A stretch of DNA of 64,000 bases from Pseudomonas oryzicola (GTDB lineage Bacteria > Pseudomonadota > Gammaproteobacteria > Pseudomonadales > Pseudomonadaceae), in assembly GCF_014269185.2 (NCBI RefSeq), contig NZ_JABWRZ020000001.1, forward strand, positions 1,513,001-1,577,000. Reading direction: 5' to 3'. The first letter of the stretch is position 1. Every line of letters starts with the position of its first letter. This document shows positions 18,335 to 26,141 of this stretch, piece by piece. The notes beneath the pieces are model-generated. The model was not told the DNA's origin. It saw only the letters and a program-made list of their open reading frames with translations, and did not search any database. The translations under genes were made by a program, and so were the position numbers.

Positions 18335-19405
18335 ATGTTCAAAGTGCTTCGCGACTGGATGCAGCGCTACTTCTCCGATGAGGAAGCGGTGGTGCTGGCG
18401 GTCTTGCTGTTCCTGGCTTTTACCGCAGTGCTCACGCTGGGTGGCATGCTCGCACCGGTACTGGCAGGCATGGTGCTGGCGTTCCTCATGCAAGGGCTGG
18501 TCAATGCCCTGGAGCGCCTGCGGGTACCGACCCGGCTGGCAGTGATGCTGGTGTTCGCCCTGTTCATGGGCGCGCTGGCCGTGTTCATGCTGGTGCTGGT
18601 GCCGCTGCTGTGGCATCAGCTGATCACCCTGTTCAACGAGCTGCCGGGCATGCTCGGCAAATGGCAGTCGCTGTTGTTGCTGTTGCCCGAACGCTACCCG
18701 CACCTGGTGTCGGATGAGCAGGTGCTGCATGCCATCGAGTCGGTGCGCGGGGAAATCGGCAAGTTCGGCCAGTGGGCACTGACCTTCTCGTTGTCCAGCC
18801 TGCCGCTGCTGGTCAACGCCATGATCTACCTGGTGCTGGTGCCGATCCTGGTGTTCTTCTTCCTCAAGGACCGCGAACTGATCGGCCGTTGGGTCAGCGG
18901 CTACCTGCCACGCCAGCGCACCCTGCTGAACCGCGTGGGCAGCGAGATGAACCGGCAGATTGCCAACTATATCCGTGGCAAGGGCATCGAGATCCTGATT
19001 TGCGGCATTGCCACCTACATCGCCTTCATCAGCCTGGGGCTCAACTACGCCGCGCTGCTGGCCCTGCTGGTGGGGCTGTCGGTGGTGGTGCCCTACGTGG
19101 GTGCGGTGGTGGTGACCGTGCCGGTGACCCTGATTGCGTTGTTCCAGTGGGGCTGGGGTGACCAGTTCATCTACCTGATGACGGTGTACGCGATCATCCA
19201 GGCGCTGGATGGCAACGTGCTGGTGCCGCTGCTGTTCTCCGAGGCGGTGAGCCTGCACCCGGTGGCGATCATTTGCGCGGTATTGCTGTTTGGCGGGCTG
19301 TGGGGGTTCTGGGGGATCTTCTTCGCGATCCCGTTGGCGACCTTGATCAAGGCGGTGCTGGATGCCTGGCCGCGGCAGGAGCCTAGTGTTTCGCCGATGC
19401 TTTGA
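18335..19405 (+). CDS. AI-2E family (PerM/YdiK-type) membrane permease
   Basis: A 356-residue integral membrane protein with about eight hydrophobic segments and the family pattern. The N-terminal helices are followed by an amphipathic region (about 80-140). Later motifs are VPILVFFFLKDRELI, SLGLNYAALLALLVGLSVVV and VPYVGAVVVTVPVTLIALFQ, with the Pro-rich FGGLWGFWGIFFAIPLATL at the end. The family includes the AI-2 exporter TqsA, sodium/proton antiporters and many uncharacterised permeases; the substrate is unknown. GGATCG precedes the ATG at 18335. Confidence 0.85.
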   Translation: MFKVLRDWMQRYFSDEEAVVLAVLLFLAFTAVLTLGGMLAPVLAGMVLAFLMQGLVNALERLRVPTRLAVMLVFALFMGALAVFMLVLVPLLWHQLITLFNELPGMLGKWQSLLLLLPERYPHLVSDEQVLHAIESVRGEIGKFGQWALTFSLSSLPLLVNAMIYLVLVPILVFFFLKDRELIGRWVSGYLPRQRTLLNRVGSEMNRQIANYIRGKGIEILICGIATYIAFISLGLNYAALLALLVGLSVVVPYVGAVVVTVPVTLIALFQWGWGDQFIYLMTVYAIIQALDGNVLVPLLFSEAVSLHPVAIICAVLLFGGLWGFWGIFFAIPLATLIKAVLDAWPRQEPSVSPML

Positions 19406-19439
19406 TGTAACCGGGGCTGCAAAGCAGCCCACAGCAATC

Positions 19440-19913
19440 TCAAGCCTTGTTCAGGGCCTGGGCAGCAGCCAATACGGCATCCACATGCCCCGGTACCTTC
19501 ACCCCACGCCATTCCTGGCGCAGTACACCGTGCTTGTCGATCAGGAAGGTACTGCGATCAACGCCCAGGTATTCCTTGCCATACAGTTTCTTCAGCTTGA
19601 TCACGTCGAACAGCTGGCAGAGGGCCTCGTCCTTGTCGCTGATCAGCTCGAATGGGAAGCCTTGCTTGGCCTTGAAGTTCTCGTGCGACTTGATGCCGTC
19701 GCGTGACACGCCGAACACCACGGTGTTGGCCGCGGCAAACGCGTCATGCTGGTCGCGAAAGCCCTGGCCCTCGGTGGTGCAGCCTGGCGTGCTGTCCTTC
19801 GGGTAGAAGTACACCACCACCTGGCGGCCCTTGAGTTCGGCCAGGCTCACGGTTTGCCCGCTGGTAGCCTGGGCCTGGAAGTCGGCGACCGGTTGGTCGA
19901 GTGCTACGGCCAT
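19440..19913 (-). CDS. bcp: Thioredoxin-dependent peroxiredoxin Bcp (PrxQ class)
   Basis: A 157-residue peroxiredoxin reducing hydroperoxides. The peroxidatic Cys45 is in FYPKDSTPGCTTEGQGFRDQ. The resolving Cys that E. coli Bcp carries five residues later is Gln here; the only other Cys is C99 (DEALCQLF). The protein may therefore work as a 1-Cys enzyme or use C99. The stop-to-start gap to gcvR is 9 bases, so bcp is the second gene of a gcvR-bcp operon, as in other pseudomonads. Confidence 0.92.
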   Translation of the reverse strand: MAVALDQPVADFQAQATSGQTVSLAELKGRQVVVYFYPKDSTPGCTTEGQGFRDQHDAFAAANTVVFGVSRDGIKSHENFKAKQGFPFELISDKDEALCQLFDVIKLKKLYGKEYLGVDRSTFLIDKHGVLRQEWRGVKVPGHVDAVLAAAQALNKA

Positions 19914-19922
19914 GGTGGCTCC

Positions 19923-20483
19923 TTACATGGGGTTCTGTGGGCGCCAAGGCTCGATCAGGGCGTCCAGGTTCAGCGCGTCGGCAAAGTCCAGGAACTGGTC
20001 ACGCAGCCAGCTTATTTGGGTGCCGGCCGGCAGGATCACGGTGAACTGGGCGTTGAGCATGCTGCTGCCGGTTTGCGGCGCCAGGTAGGTGTCGCAGGTC
20101 ATGGCTTCCAGTTCGACGCGGTGGTCGAGGAAGAACTGGCACAGCTCGTTGATGATGTCCGGGCGGTAGGCGGCGCTGACATAGGCCACATAGGGCAGGG
20201 CCTGCGGGCGCACTTCCTGGTCGGCGCTGCGCACCACGTCCAGGGTCAGGCCGTGCTTCTTGCCCAGGCCCGGCAGCATGGCTTCGAGGCGTGCCAGGGC
20301 ATCCCAGCTGCCGCCCACCTGCAGTACCAGGGCGCTGGTCTCGCCGTGGCGGCTCAGGCGCGAGGTGACCACCGCGCAGCGGTTCTCGAACGCAGCGCGG
20401 CTGAGGACGTTGGCCAGTTCCATGGGGTTCGGGCCCAGGGCACTGATGACAAGGAATTGTTCACGGACGGTGGGGGTGGACAT
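19923..20483 (-). CDS. gcvR: Glycine cleavage system transcriptional repressor GcvR (two ACT domains)
   Basis: A 186-residue protein made of two tandem ACT domains (about 8-85 and 95-175). The first begins QFLVISALGPNPMELANVLS and the second YVAYVSAAYRPDIINELCQF. In enterobacteria GcvR binds glycine and GcvA and represses gcv; in pseudomonads the homologue sits with bcp and opposite dapA. It contains no DNA-binding domain, as expected for a co-regulator. Confidence 0.88.
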   Translation of the reverse strand: MSTPTVREQFLVISALGPNPMELANVLSRAAFENRCAVVTSRLSRHGETSALVLQVGGSWDALARLEAMLPGLGKKHGLTLDVVRSADQEVRPQALPYVAYVSAAYRPDIINELCQFFLDHRVELEAMTCDTYLAPQTGSSMLNAQFTVILPAGTQISWLRDQFLDFADALNLDALIEPWRPQNPM

Positions 20484-20742
20484 GCAGCATTCCTAAAGCG
20501 ATGAGCGGTCGGCACAGGACGGGCGAAAGCCTCCTGTCGGCAGGGCCCGGGGCTCGCATGCGAGGTCGTGGACGCTGGCGGGGAGCAAGGTCGACGGCCC
20601 GGCGGGCCGCGCTGCACCGATCAAAGCAGCAAGGGTAGCGAAATAAGGCGCCGAGGGGAATGCTCCGCCCGCCTGCTTCGCTTGTGCAAGGCCGATGCCC
20701 CCAGTACCATTACCGCTCTCTTTTTCCGGCAGGAGCAGTTAC

Positions 20743-21630
20743 ATGATTGCGGGCAGTATGGTGGCATTGGTCACACCCATGGATGCACAAGGGCGTGTGG
20801 ACTGGGGCAGCCTCGACAAACTTGTAGACTTCCACCTGGAAAACGGCACCCACGCGATTGTCGCTGTCGGCACAACCGGTGAGTCCGCCACGCTGGATGT
20901 CGAAGAACACATTCTGGTCATCAAGCACGTGGTCGAGCGCGTCAAGCGCAGCAACAAGCCGATCCCGGTCATCGCCGGCACCGGTGCCAACTCCACTGCC
21001 GAAGCCGTGCACCTGACCCAGAACGCCAAGAATGCCGGTGCCGACGCCTGCCTGCTGGTGGTACCGTACTACAACAAGCCGACCCAGGAAGGCCTGTACC
21101 AGCACTTCAAGCACATTGCCGAAGCCGTCGACATCCCGCAGATCCTCTACAACGTACCCGGCCGCACCTCCTGCGACATGCAGGCCGAGACCGTGATCCG
21201 CCTGTCGAAGGTCAAGAACATCATCGGCATCAAGGAAGCCACCGGCGACCTGGCCCGCGCCAAGGCCATCATCGATGGCGTCGACAGTGACTTCATCGTC
21301 CTGTCCGGCGATGACCCGACCGCCGTCGAGCTGATCCTGATGGGCGGCAAGGGCAACATTTCCGTCACCGCCAACGTCGCCCCGCGCGAAATGGCCGACC
21401 TGTGCGAGGCCGCCCTTGCGGGCAATGCCGAGAAGGCCCGCGCAATCAACGAAAAACTCATGCCGCTGCACAAAGACCTGTTCTGCGAGTCCAACCCGAT
21501 CCCGGTGAAATGGGCACTCGTCGAAATGGGCCTGATGCAAAAAGGCATTCGCCTGCCGCTGACCTGGCTGAGCGAAGGCTGCCACGAAAAAGTCCGTACT
21601 GCCTTGCGCCAGTCCGGCGTACTGGTTTAA
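20743..21630 (+). CDS. dapA: 4-hydroxy-tetrahydrodipicolinate synthase DapA
   Basis: A 295-residue (beta/alpha)8 lyase catalysing the first lysine-specific step, pyruvate plus aspartate semialdehyde. [11 protein letters not shown] carries the catalytic Tyr and [15 protein letters not shown] the Schiff-base Lys. The N-terminus has [10 protein letters not shown] and GTTGES. ATG 20743 has AGGAG upstream; a longer frame from 20695 is unsupported. bamC follows after 15 bases; the dapA-bamC linkage is widespread in gammaproteobacteria. Confidence 0.95.
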   Translation: MIAGSMVALVTPMDAQGRVDWGSLDKLVDFHLENGTHAIVAVGTTGESATLDVEEHILVIKHVVERVKRSNKPIPVIAGTGANSTAEAVHLTQNAKNAGADACLLVVPYYNKPTQEGLYQHFKHIAEAVDIPQILYNVPGRTSCDMQAETVIRLSKVKNIIGIKEATGDLARAKAIIDGVDSDFIVLSGDDPTAVELILMGGKGNISVTANVAPREMADLCEAALAGNAEKARAINEKLMPLHKDLFCESNPIPVKWALVEMGLMQKGIRLPLTWLSEGCHEKVRTALRQSGVLV

Positions 21631-21645
21631 GAGGAAGTACACCGC

Positions 21646-22767
21646 ATGAAGCGACTGGCTGGTCTTTCCGCCCTTGCCCTGATCATTTCCAGCACCAGTG
21701 GGTGTGGCTGGCTGTGGGGCGAGGATGGCTATTTCCGCGACCGCGGCAGCGATTACCTGCAGGCGCACCCGACCGCGCCGATGCAGCTGCCGCCGGACGC
21801 CAGCAACATCAAGCGCCTTGACCCGCTGCTGCCGATTCCGCGTAACGTCGCCGACGACAACGCCACTGGCGAGTTCGAGGTGCCGCGCCCGCAACCGTTG
21901 ACCGGCGGCGCCGCCCAGGTCACCGACTACAGCCTGCAGCGCAGCGGCAGCAGCCGTTGGGTGCTGGCCCAGCATTCGCCGGCCGAAGTGTGGCCAGTGG
22001 CCCGCCAGTTCTTCGAGGACAACGGTTTCCGCATCGCCGAAGAGCGCCCACAGACCGGTGAATTCAACACCACCTGGCAGCGTTTCGACGAGCTGTCGGC
22101 GTCCCTCGGCCAGCGCCTGGCCAGCACGGCCAGCAGCAGTGACAGCGAAGTGCGCGTGCGGGTGCGCATGGAGCCTGGCGTGCAGCGCAACACCTCCGAA
22201 GTGTACGTGGTCAGCATCGAGCGCCCGGCCGGCAGCACCGCCGAGCCGGACTTCCCGTCCAGCTCCAGCAATACCGGGGCCGACGCCCTGCTGGTCGACG
22301 AAATGCTCGCCAGCATGAACCGCAGTGCCGAGAAGGGCGGTTCGGTATCGCTGTTGGCCGCGCGCGACTTCGACGCACCCAGCCGTGTCAGCCTGAGCGA
22401 AGACGGCAGTGGCAACCCGGTGCTGTACCTGGGTGCCGACCTGGACCGTGCCTGGTCCAGCGTGGGCCGTGCCTTGGAGCAGGGCGGCGAATGGCGCGTC
22501 GAGGACATCAACCGCAGCCTGGGCCTGTATTACATCAACCTGTCGGAAAAGCCCGAAGACAAGCAGAACGAGCCTGGTTTCTTCGGCCGCATGTTCGGCA
22601 GCGAACCGACCAAGGAAGAGCGTGAAGCCCGTGCCGAGCGTTATCAGGTACGCCTGAGCAAGGTGGGTGACAGCGTGCAGGTCACGGTCGAGAAGAACAT
22701 CAACACCGTGGCCCCGGCCGATGTCGCCCGCCGCGTGCTCAGCGCCATTCAGGACCACCTGGGCTAA
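21646..22767 (+). CDS. bamC: Outer membrane protein assembly factor BamC (NlpB)
   Basis: A 373-residue lipoprotein. The signal peptide ends in SGC with Cys20 as the lipid site, and WLWGEDGYFRDRGSDYLQA is the N-terminal lipoprotein-proximal motif of BamC. Two helix-grip domains follow (about 95-200 and 235-370). BamC is an accessory lipoprotein of the Bam barrel-insertion machine at the outer membrane. It is the second gene of dapA-bamC-MBL, with no gap before the next start. Confidence 0.92.
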   Translation: MKRLAGLSALALIISSTSGCGWLWGEDGYFRDRGSDYLQAHPTAPMQLPPDASNIKRLDPLLPIPRNVADDNATGEFEVPRPQPLTGGAAQVTDYSLQRSGSSRWVLAQHSPAEVWPVARQFFEDNGFRIAEERPQTGEFNTTWQRFDELSASLGQRLASTASSSDSEVRVRVRMEPGVQRNTSEVYVVSIERPAGSTAEPDFPSSSSNTGADALLVDEMLASMNRSAEKGGSVSLLAARDFDAPSRVSLSEDGSGNPVLYLGADLDRAWSSVGRALEQGGEWRVEDINRSLGLYYINLSEKPEDKQNEPGFFGRMFGSEPTKEEREARAERYQVRLSKVGDSVQVTVEKNINTVAPADVARRVLSAIQDHLG

Positions 22768-23526
22768 GTGCGCTTCGCGGTACTCGGAAGCGGCAGCCAG
22801 GGAAACGGCACGCTGATCGCCAGTGGTGACACCTTCATCCTGGTCGATTGCGGCTTTTCCCTGCGCGAGACCGAGCGGCGCCTGGCGTTGCTCGGTGTGT
22901 CGCCGGCCCAGCTCAGTGCGGTACTGGTCACCCACGAACATGCTGACCACGTGCATGGGGTCGGCTTGCTGTCGCGGCGCTACAATGTACCGGTCTACCT
23001 CAGCCAAGGGACCTTGCGCGGCTTGCGCAAACCGGTGGAGGTGGCCGGTTTTCTCGCCTGTGGCGACAGCCTGCGTATCGGCAGCCTGGAGGTGACCGCG
23101 GCGCGGGTCGAGCACGACGCCTACGAACCACTGCAATACGTGGTCGGCGACGGCCAGCGGCGCTTCGGCATGCTGACCGACCTGGGCTCGTACGACGCGC
23201 GGCTGCTGGAGCGTTACCAGGGCCTGGATGCACTGCTGATCGAGGCCAACCACTGCCGCGACCTGTTGGCGCGTGGCCACTACCCGGCCTTCCTCAAGCG
23301 GCGGGTGGGTGGCCTGCAAGGGCATTTGAACAACCACCAGGCCGCGCGCCTGGTGCACGAGTTGGGCTGGAGCAACCTGCAACACCTGGTGCTGGCCCAC
23401 CTCAGCAGCAAGAACAACCTGCCACACTTGGCCCGCCAGTGCTTCGTCGACACCCTTGGGTGCGACCCGGACTGGCTCCAGGTGGCGAATCAGGAACACG
23501 GGCTCGACTGGCGTGAAATCGCCTAG
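22768..23526 (+). CDS. MBL-fold metallo-hydrolase (YycJ/WalJ-like)
   Basis: A 252-residue metallo-beta-lactamase-fold enzyme with GSGSQGNGTLIASGDTFILV at the N-terminus and the metal motif THEHADHVHG (HxHxDH). Later come LGSYDARLLERYQGLDALLIEANH and an HLSSKNNLPHLA segment. It resembles the YycJ/VicX group, several of which act on nucleic acid ends, but the substrate is unknown. The start is GTG immediately after the bamC TAA (zero gap), so translation is probably coupled. Confidence 0.85.
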   Translation: MRFAVLGSGSQGNGTLIASGDTFILVDCGFSLRETERRLALLGVSPAQLSAVLVTHEHADHVHGVGLLSRRYNVPVYLSQGTLRGLRKPVEVAGFLACGDSLRIGSLEVTAARVEHDAYEPLQYVVGDGQRRFGMLTDLGSYDARLLERYQGLDALLIEANHCRDLLARGHYPAFLKRRVGGLQGHLNNHQAARLVHELGWSNLQHLVLAHLSSKNNLPHLARQCFVDTLGCDPDWLQVANQEHGLDWREIA

Positions 23527-23556
23527 CCCAACACCTCAAGCAAGCGGAGCCCAATC

Positions 23557-24267
23557 ATGGAAAAACGCGACGAACTCTACCGCGGCAAGGCCAAATCGGT
23601 TTACAAGACCGACGACGCCGACCGCTTGATCCTGCTGTTCCGTAACGACACTTCGGCGTTCGACGGCAAGCGCATCGAACAGCTCGACCGCAAAGGCATG
23701 GTGAACAACAAGTTCAACGCCTTCATCATGCAGAAACTGGAAGAAGCCGGCGTGCCGACCCAGTTCGACAAGCTGCTGGGCGACAACGAGTGCCTGGTGA
23801 AGAAGCTGGACATGATCCCGGTCGAGTGCGTGGTGCGCAACTACGCCGCCGGCAGCCTGGTCAAGCGCCTGGGCGTGGAGGAGGGCATCAAGCTGGAGCC
23901 GTCCACCTTCGAGCTGTTCCTGAAGAACGACGAGAAGGGCGACCCCTTCATCAACGAATCCCACGTTGTCGCGTTCGGCTGGGGCACCGCCGAGCAACTG
24001 GCGGAAATGAAAAAGCTGTCGCTGAAAGTCAACGAAGTGCTGAGCAAGCTGTTCGATGACGCCGGCCTGCTGCTGGTCGACTTCAAGCTGGAGTTCGGTG
24101 TATTCCACGGCCAGATCGTGCTGGGCGACGAGTTCAGCCCGGACGGCTGCCGCCTGTGGGACAAAGAGACCCGCAAGAAGATGGACAAGGACCGCTTCCG
24201 CCAGGGCCTGGGCGACGTGATCGAAGCCTACGAAGAAGTTGCCAAGCGCCTGGGCGTGCCGCTGTAA
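23557..24267 (+). CDS. purC: Phosphoribosylaminoimidazole-succinocarboxamide synthase PurC (SAICAR synthetase)
   Basis: A 236-residue purine biosynthesis enzyme that joins aspartate to CAIR using ATP. It has the N-terminal [14 protein letters not shown]-binding loop, the [12 protein letters not shown] segment, the signature [20 protein letters not shown] and LVDFKLEFG near the metal site. It lies 30 bases after the MBL gene and ends the dapA-bamC-MBL-purC gene run, ahead of tRNA-Ser. Confidence 0.96.
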   Translation: MEKRDELYRGKAKSVYKTDDADRLILLFRNDTSAFDGKRIEQLDRKGMVNNKFNAFIMQKLEEAGVPTQFDKLLGDNECLVKKLDMIPVECVVRNYAAGSLVKRLGVEEGIKLEPSTFELFLKNDEKGDPFINESHVVAFGWGTAEQLAEMKKLSLKVNEVLSKLFDDAGLLLVDFKLEFGVFHGQIVLGDEFSPDGCRLWDKETRKKMDKDRFRQGLGDVIEAYEEVAKRLGVPL

Positions 24268-24320
24268 GCGCTACGTTCACGCAAGCGCCTGATACCACGC
24301 GATTTTTTTGAAAAAAAGAT

Positions 24321-24348
24321 TTGCCTTTCAAAAGAACGCTGGTATGAT
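24321..24348 (+). promoter_or_regulatory. Probable sigma-70 promoter of tRNA-Ser
   Basis: TTGCCT (24321-24326), a 16-base spacer and TATGAT (24343-24348) are followed by a GC-rich discriminator (GCGCGG), the layout expected for a stable RNA gene. Confidence 0.7.
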
Positions 24349-24358
24349 GCGCGGCATT

Positions 24359-24448
24359 GGAGAGATGCCGGAGTGGTCGAACGGGACGGATTCGAAATCC
24401 GTTGTACTGGCAACAGTACCTAGGGTTCAAATCCCTATCTCTCCGCCA
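24359..24448 (+). tRNA. tRNA-Ser (anticodon CGA)
   Basis: A 90-base class II tRNA with encoded CCA. The acceptor stem GGAGAGA pairs with TCTCTCC. The anticodon arm ACGGA-TTCGAAA-TCCGT presents CGA (UCG codons). The long variable arm TGTACTGGCAACAGTACC and the T arm GGGTTCAAATCCC are intact. Confidence 0.97.
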
Positions 24449-24457
24449 TACAAGATG

Positions 24458-24492
24458 AAGCCCCTGGAAGCGCAAGTTTCCAGGGGCTTTTT
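24458..24492 (+). terminator. Terminator downstream of tRNA-Ser
   Basis: AAGCCCCTGGAA pairs with TTTCCAGGGGCTT around a short loop and is followed by TTT, 9 bases after the tRNA. Confidence 0.88.
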
Positions 24493-24501
24493 CGTTGTGG
24501 C

Positions 24502-24774
24502 TTATTTTTTCATCATCCCCAATTCGGCATCGTCCAGCAGCGCCTTCGCCATCGCACTGAGGTAATGCGATGCCCAGATCAGTTTCTGGTCGCCGTCCAT
24601 CAGACCGGTGATGATCAGGTCGTGGACATACCCCATCAGTTCGGAGGCCTGTTCGCGGGCGTCCTGGCAGGGGATGCCGGGTGCGATGCGGAATAGCGGG
24701 TGGGTGTTGTTTTCGCCTTGGTAGAAGCAGGTCTTGCCGGCTGTGGTGGGTTGCTTTGTGTCGTCGGTGGGCAT
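24502..24774 (-). CDS. DUF3077 family small protein
   Basis: A 90-residue protein of the pseudomonad DUF3077 type: LFRIAPGIPCQDAREQASEL is followed by two predicted helices ending in WASHYLSAMAKALLDDAELG. The function is unknown; it contains no signal peptide or membrane segment. ATG 24774 has GGGAG 7-10 bases upstream; the frame is open further but unsupported. It is separated from another small pseudomonad-specific gene (24913-25176) only by a REP pair. The name rests on family memory and not on a search. Confidence 0.7.
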   Translation of the reverse strand: MPTDDTKQPTTAGKTCFYQGENNTHPLFRIAPGIPCQDAREQASELMGYVHDLIITGLMDGDQKLIWASHYLSAMAKALLDDAELGMMKK

Positions 24775-24804
24775 TGTTTTTCTCCCTGGAATCTTGGGTG
24801 TCTG

Positions 24805-24906
24805 GGCCGGCCTCTTCGCGGGTGAACCCGCTCCCACAGGTACGGCGCAGTACTTGAGGGCAATGATTACCTCCTGTGGGAGCGGGTTTACCCGCGAAGA
24901 GGCCAG
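24805..24906. repeat. Inverted pair of REP sequences between two small genes
   Basis: GCCTCTTCGCGGGTGAACCC and its inverse GGGTTTACCCGCGAAGAGGC flank about 40 unique bases. The same pair type occurs elsewhere in the window. Confidence 0.85.
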
Positions 24907-24912
24907 ACCTGC

Positions 24913-25176
24913 TTAGTGCAAGGTGCGTGGCTCAGCCGGTAAATGGGCCTGCATCTGCAATTGCATCAATGCCGACTCGACCAGCCCCTGTACCGCTTCC
25001 ATTTCATGAATAACGGCCTGCATAACGATCGAACTTGGCGCAGCGGGTTTGAGTTGCACGGACTGGCGAGCGACGAACAGCGCGCAGAGTACGTACTCTG
25101 AGGATTGAACCAGGGTGTCTTGCAGCGCCTGGGTGGAGTCGAGGGAGTGGGGTGGATCGGGGACTATCTTGCGCAT
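24913..25176 (-). CDS. Small pseudomonad-specific protein, DUF6124-like
   Basis: An 87-residue protein beginning MRKIVPDPPHS, the N-terminal motif (MxKIxPDPP) I associate with DUF6124 proteins of Pseudomonas. The rest is helical (ALQDTLVQSSEYVLCALFVA, IHEMEAVQGLVESALMQLQM). It is shorter than many family members and lacks the DPLF-type insert that often follows the PDPP motif, so it may be a divergent or degraded copy. ATG 25176 follows CAGGAGCTCTC. Function unknown. Confidence 0.6.
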   Translation of the reverse strand: MRKIVPDPPHSLDSTQALQDTLVQSSEYVLCALFVARQSVQLKPAAPSSIVMQAVIHEMEAVQGLVESALMQLQMQAHLPAEPRTLH

Positions 25177-25472
25177 GAGAGCTCCTGGGTAAGTGGAGCC
25201 GCCTGGCAACGCTGTCAAACGAATGGAGGCAGCTATACATAGGTTGACAGACCGGTTACCCAAGAGACCCGGCGCACACGGATGTGCCCCATGTACAGCT
25301 GCCATAAAGCGCCGCAACGGAAACTTGAGTAGTCGGCCTGTCAAAGCCGGTCGTTGATTTTGCAACGACAAGCCGAGACTAGAGCGCGACTTAATCCGTC
25401 GCAACCGTTTGAGCGGTTTGGCAGTATGTTTGGGAAATTGCCTACATGGAAGGGGATTATTCTGAGTTTCAG

Positions 25473-25527
25473 TTGTAGGGCAGGGGCCGCTTTGCGGCCC
25501 ATCGCGACACAAGGCCGCTCCTACAAC
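25473..25527. repeat. REP-like inverted repeat
   Basis: GTTGTAGG at the left and CCTACAAC at the right enclose the hairpin GGGCCGCTTTGCGGCCC-type core. It is a different subclass from the TTCGCGGG repeats. Confidence 0.6.
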
Positions 25528-25541
25528 TAGCACATTGCGAC

Positions 25542-25570
25542 TTGGATCCAAGGCTCGGGTTCTGTATCAT
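25542..25570 (+). promoter_or_regulatory. Predicted promoter of the YhfL-like lipoprotein gene
   Basis: TTGGAT (25542-25547), a 17-base spacer and TATCAT (25565-25570) give a leader of about 45 bases before the ATG at 25622. Confidence 0.6.
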
Positions 25571-25621
25571 CCCCGCGCCATCAGAATGATGGCCGAAGAT
25601 GATTCATATAAAGGATTTAGT

Positions 25622-25813
25622 ATGAAAAAGCTGTTCAAGGCTACCGTAGCCGTTGCTGTCGTTTCGGGTGTTGCCCTGCTGTCGGGTTGCACTGGCCAGG
25701 TTTACAACCAGCCGAAAAACTGCAGCTACGACTACCTGTTCCACCCTTCGGTTTCCATCTCCAAGATCATCGGTGGCTGCGGCCCGATCGATAAACTGCC
25801 TCAGCAGCAGTAA
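25622..25813 (+). CDS. yhfL: YhfL-family (DUF4223) small lipoprotein
   Basis: A 63-residue precursor. The signal peptide ends LLSGC (Cys22 would be acylated). The mature part contains KNCSYDYLFHPSVSISKIIG, nearly identical to the core I remember from E. coli YhfL. The mature protein has three Cys (the lipidated Cys plus the Cys in KNCSYD and GGCGP). The function is unknown. It has its own promoter and terminator, so it is a single-gene unit. Confidence 0.82.
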   Translation: MKKLFKATVAVAVVSGVALLSGCTGQVYNQPKNCSYDYLFHPSVSISKIIGGCGPIDKLPQQQ

Positions 25814-25856
25814 TCTTGGCGGTACCCTGATCGCGACGCTTGCGGCGTGATCCAAG

Positions 25857-25887
25857 GCCCCCGGTCATGTACATGGCCGGGGGTTTT
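25857..25887 (+). terminator. Terminator after the YhfL-like gene
   Basis: GCCCCCGG and CCGGGGGT arms enclose a loop containing TCATGTACATGG, followed by TTTTG. It lies about 45 bases after the stop. Confidence 0.85.
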
Positions 25888-25950
25888 TGTTTGCCGGCGC
25901 GGCAATCCGTCACTGGGGCAACCCGCCGCCTTGACGCGCCGGGCGGCAAT

Positions 25951-25978
25951 TTGTTTGTGCTGGCAATTCGGTTACAAT
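25951..25978 (+). promoter_or_regulatory. Predicted promoter of mqo
   Basis: TTGTTT (25951-25956), a 16-base spacer and TACAAT (25973-25978) imply a leader of about 155 bases before mqo. No other gene lies between. Confidence 0.55.
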
Positions 25979-26141
25979 CCGGAAAAACGATTCAGCGCTG
26001 TCGGTCAATTCGACAAAAGGCCGGGTCGTTTTCTGGTTCTCTGGCTGCTGAACAATGATCACAACAAGCCTGCGCTGAAGAACACGCGTTACCAGGGCCA
26101 GCCACAGGCCCGCCCTCCGTTCTCCTGACTGGAATTGATCA

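Larger units (their letters stand above)
25177..25621. other. Intergenic region of about 445 bases before the YhfL-like gene
   Basis: No open frame here has convincing codon use or an RBS. It contains a REP-like repeat at 25473-25527 and the yhfL promoter at 25542-25570. The rest (25180-25470) has no feature I can name; the promoter of the leftward small gene must lie at its left edge. Confidence 0.5.

Noticed and set aside
20484..20742. Glycine riboswitch or small RNA between gcvR and dapA
   Set aside because: The GC-rich 259-base gap has hairpin potential but no recognisable riboswitch core or terminator pattern.
20710..23499. A very long minus-strand reading frame opposite dapA-bamC-MBL (over 900 codons)
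   Set aside because: It is the complement of well-supported genes in a GC-rich genome where codon bias suppresses stops; its sequence has no domain logic or RBS and repeats low-complexity residues.
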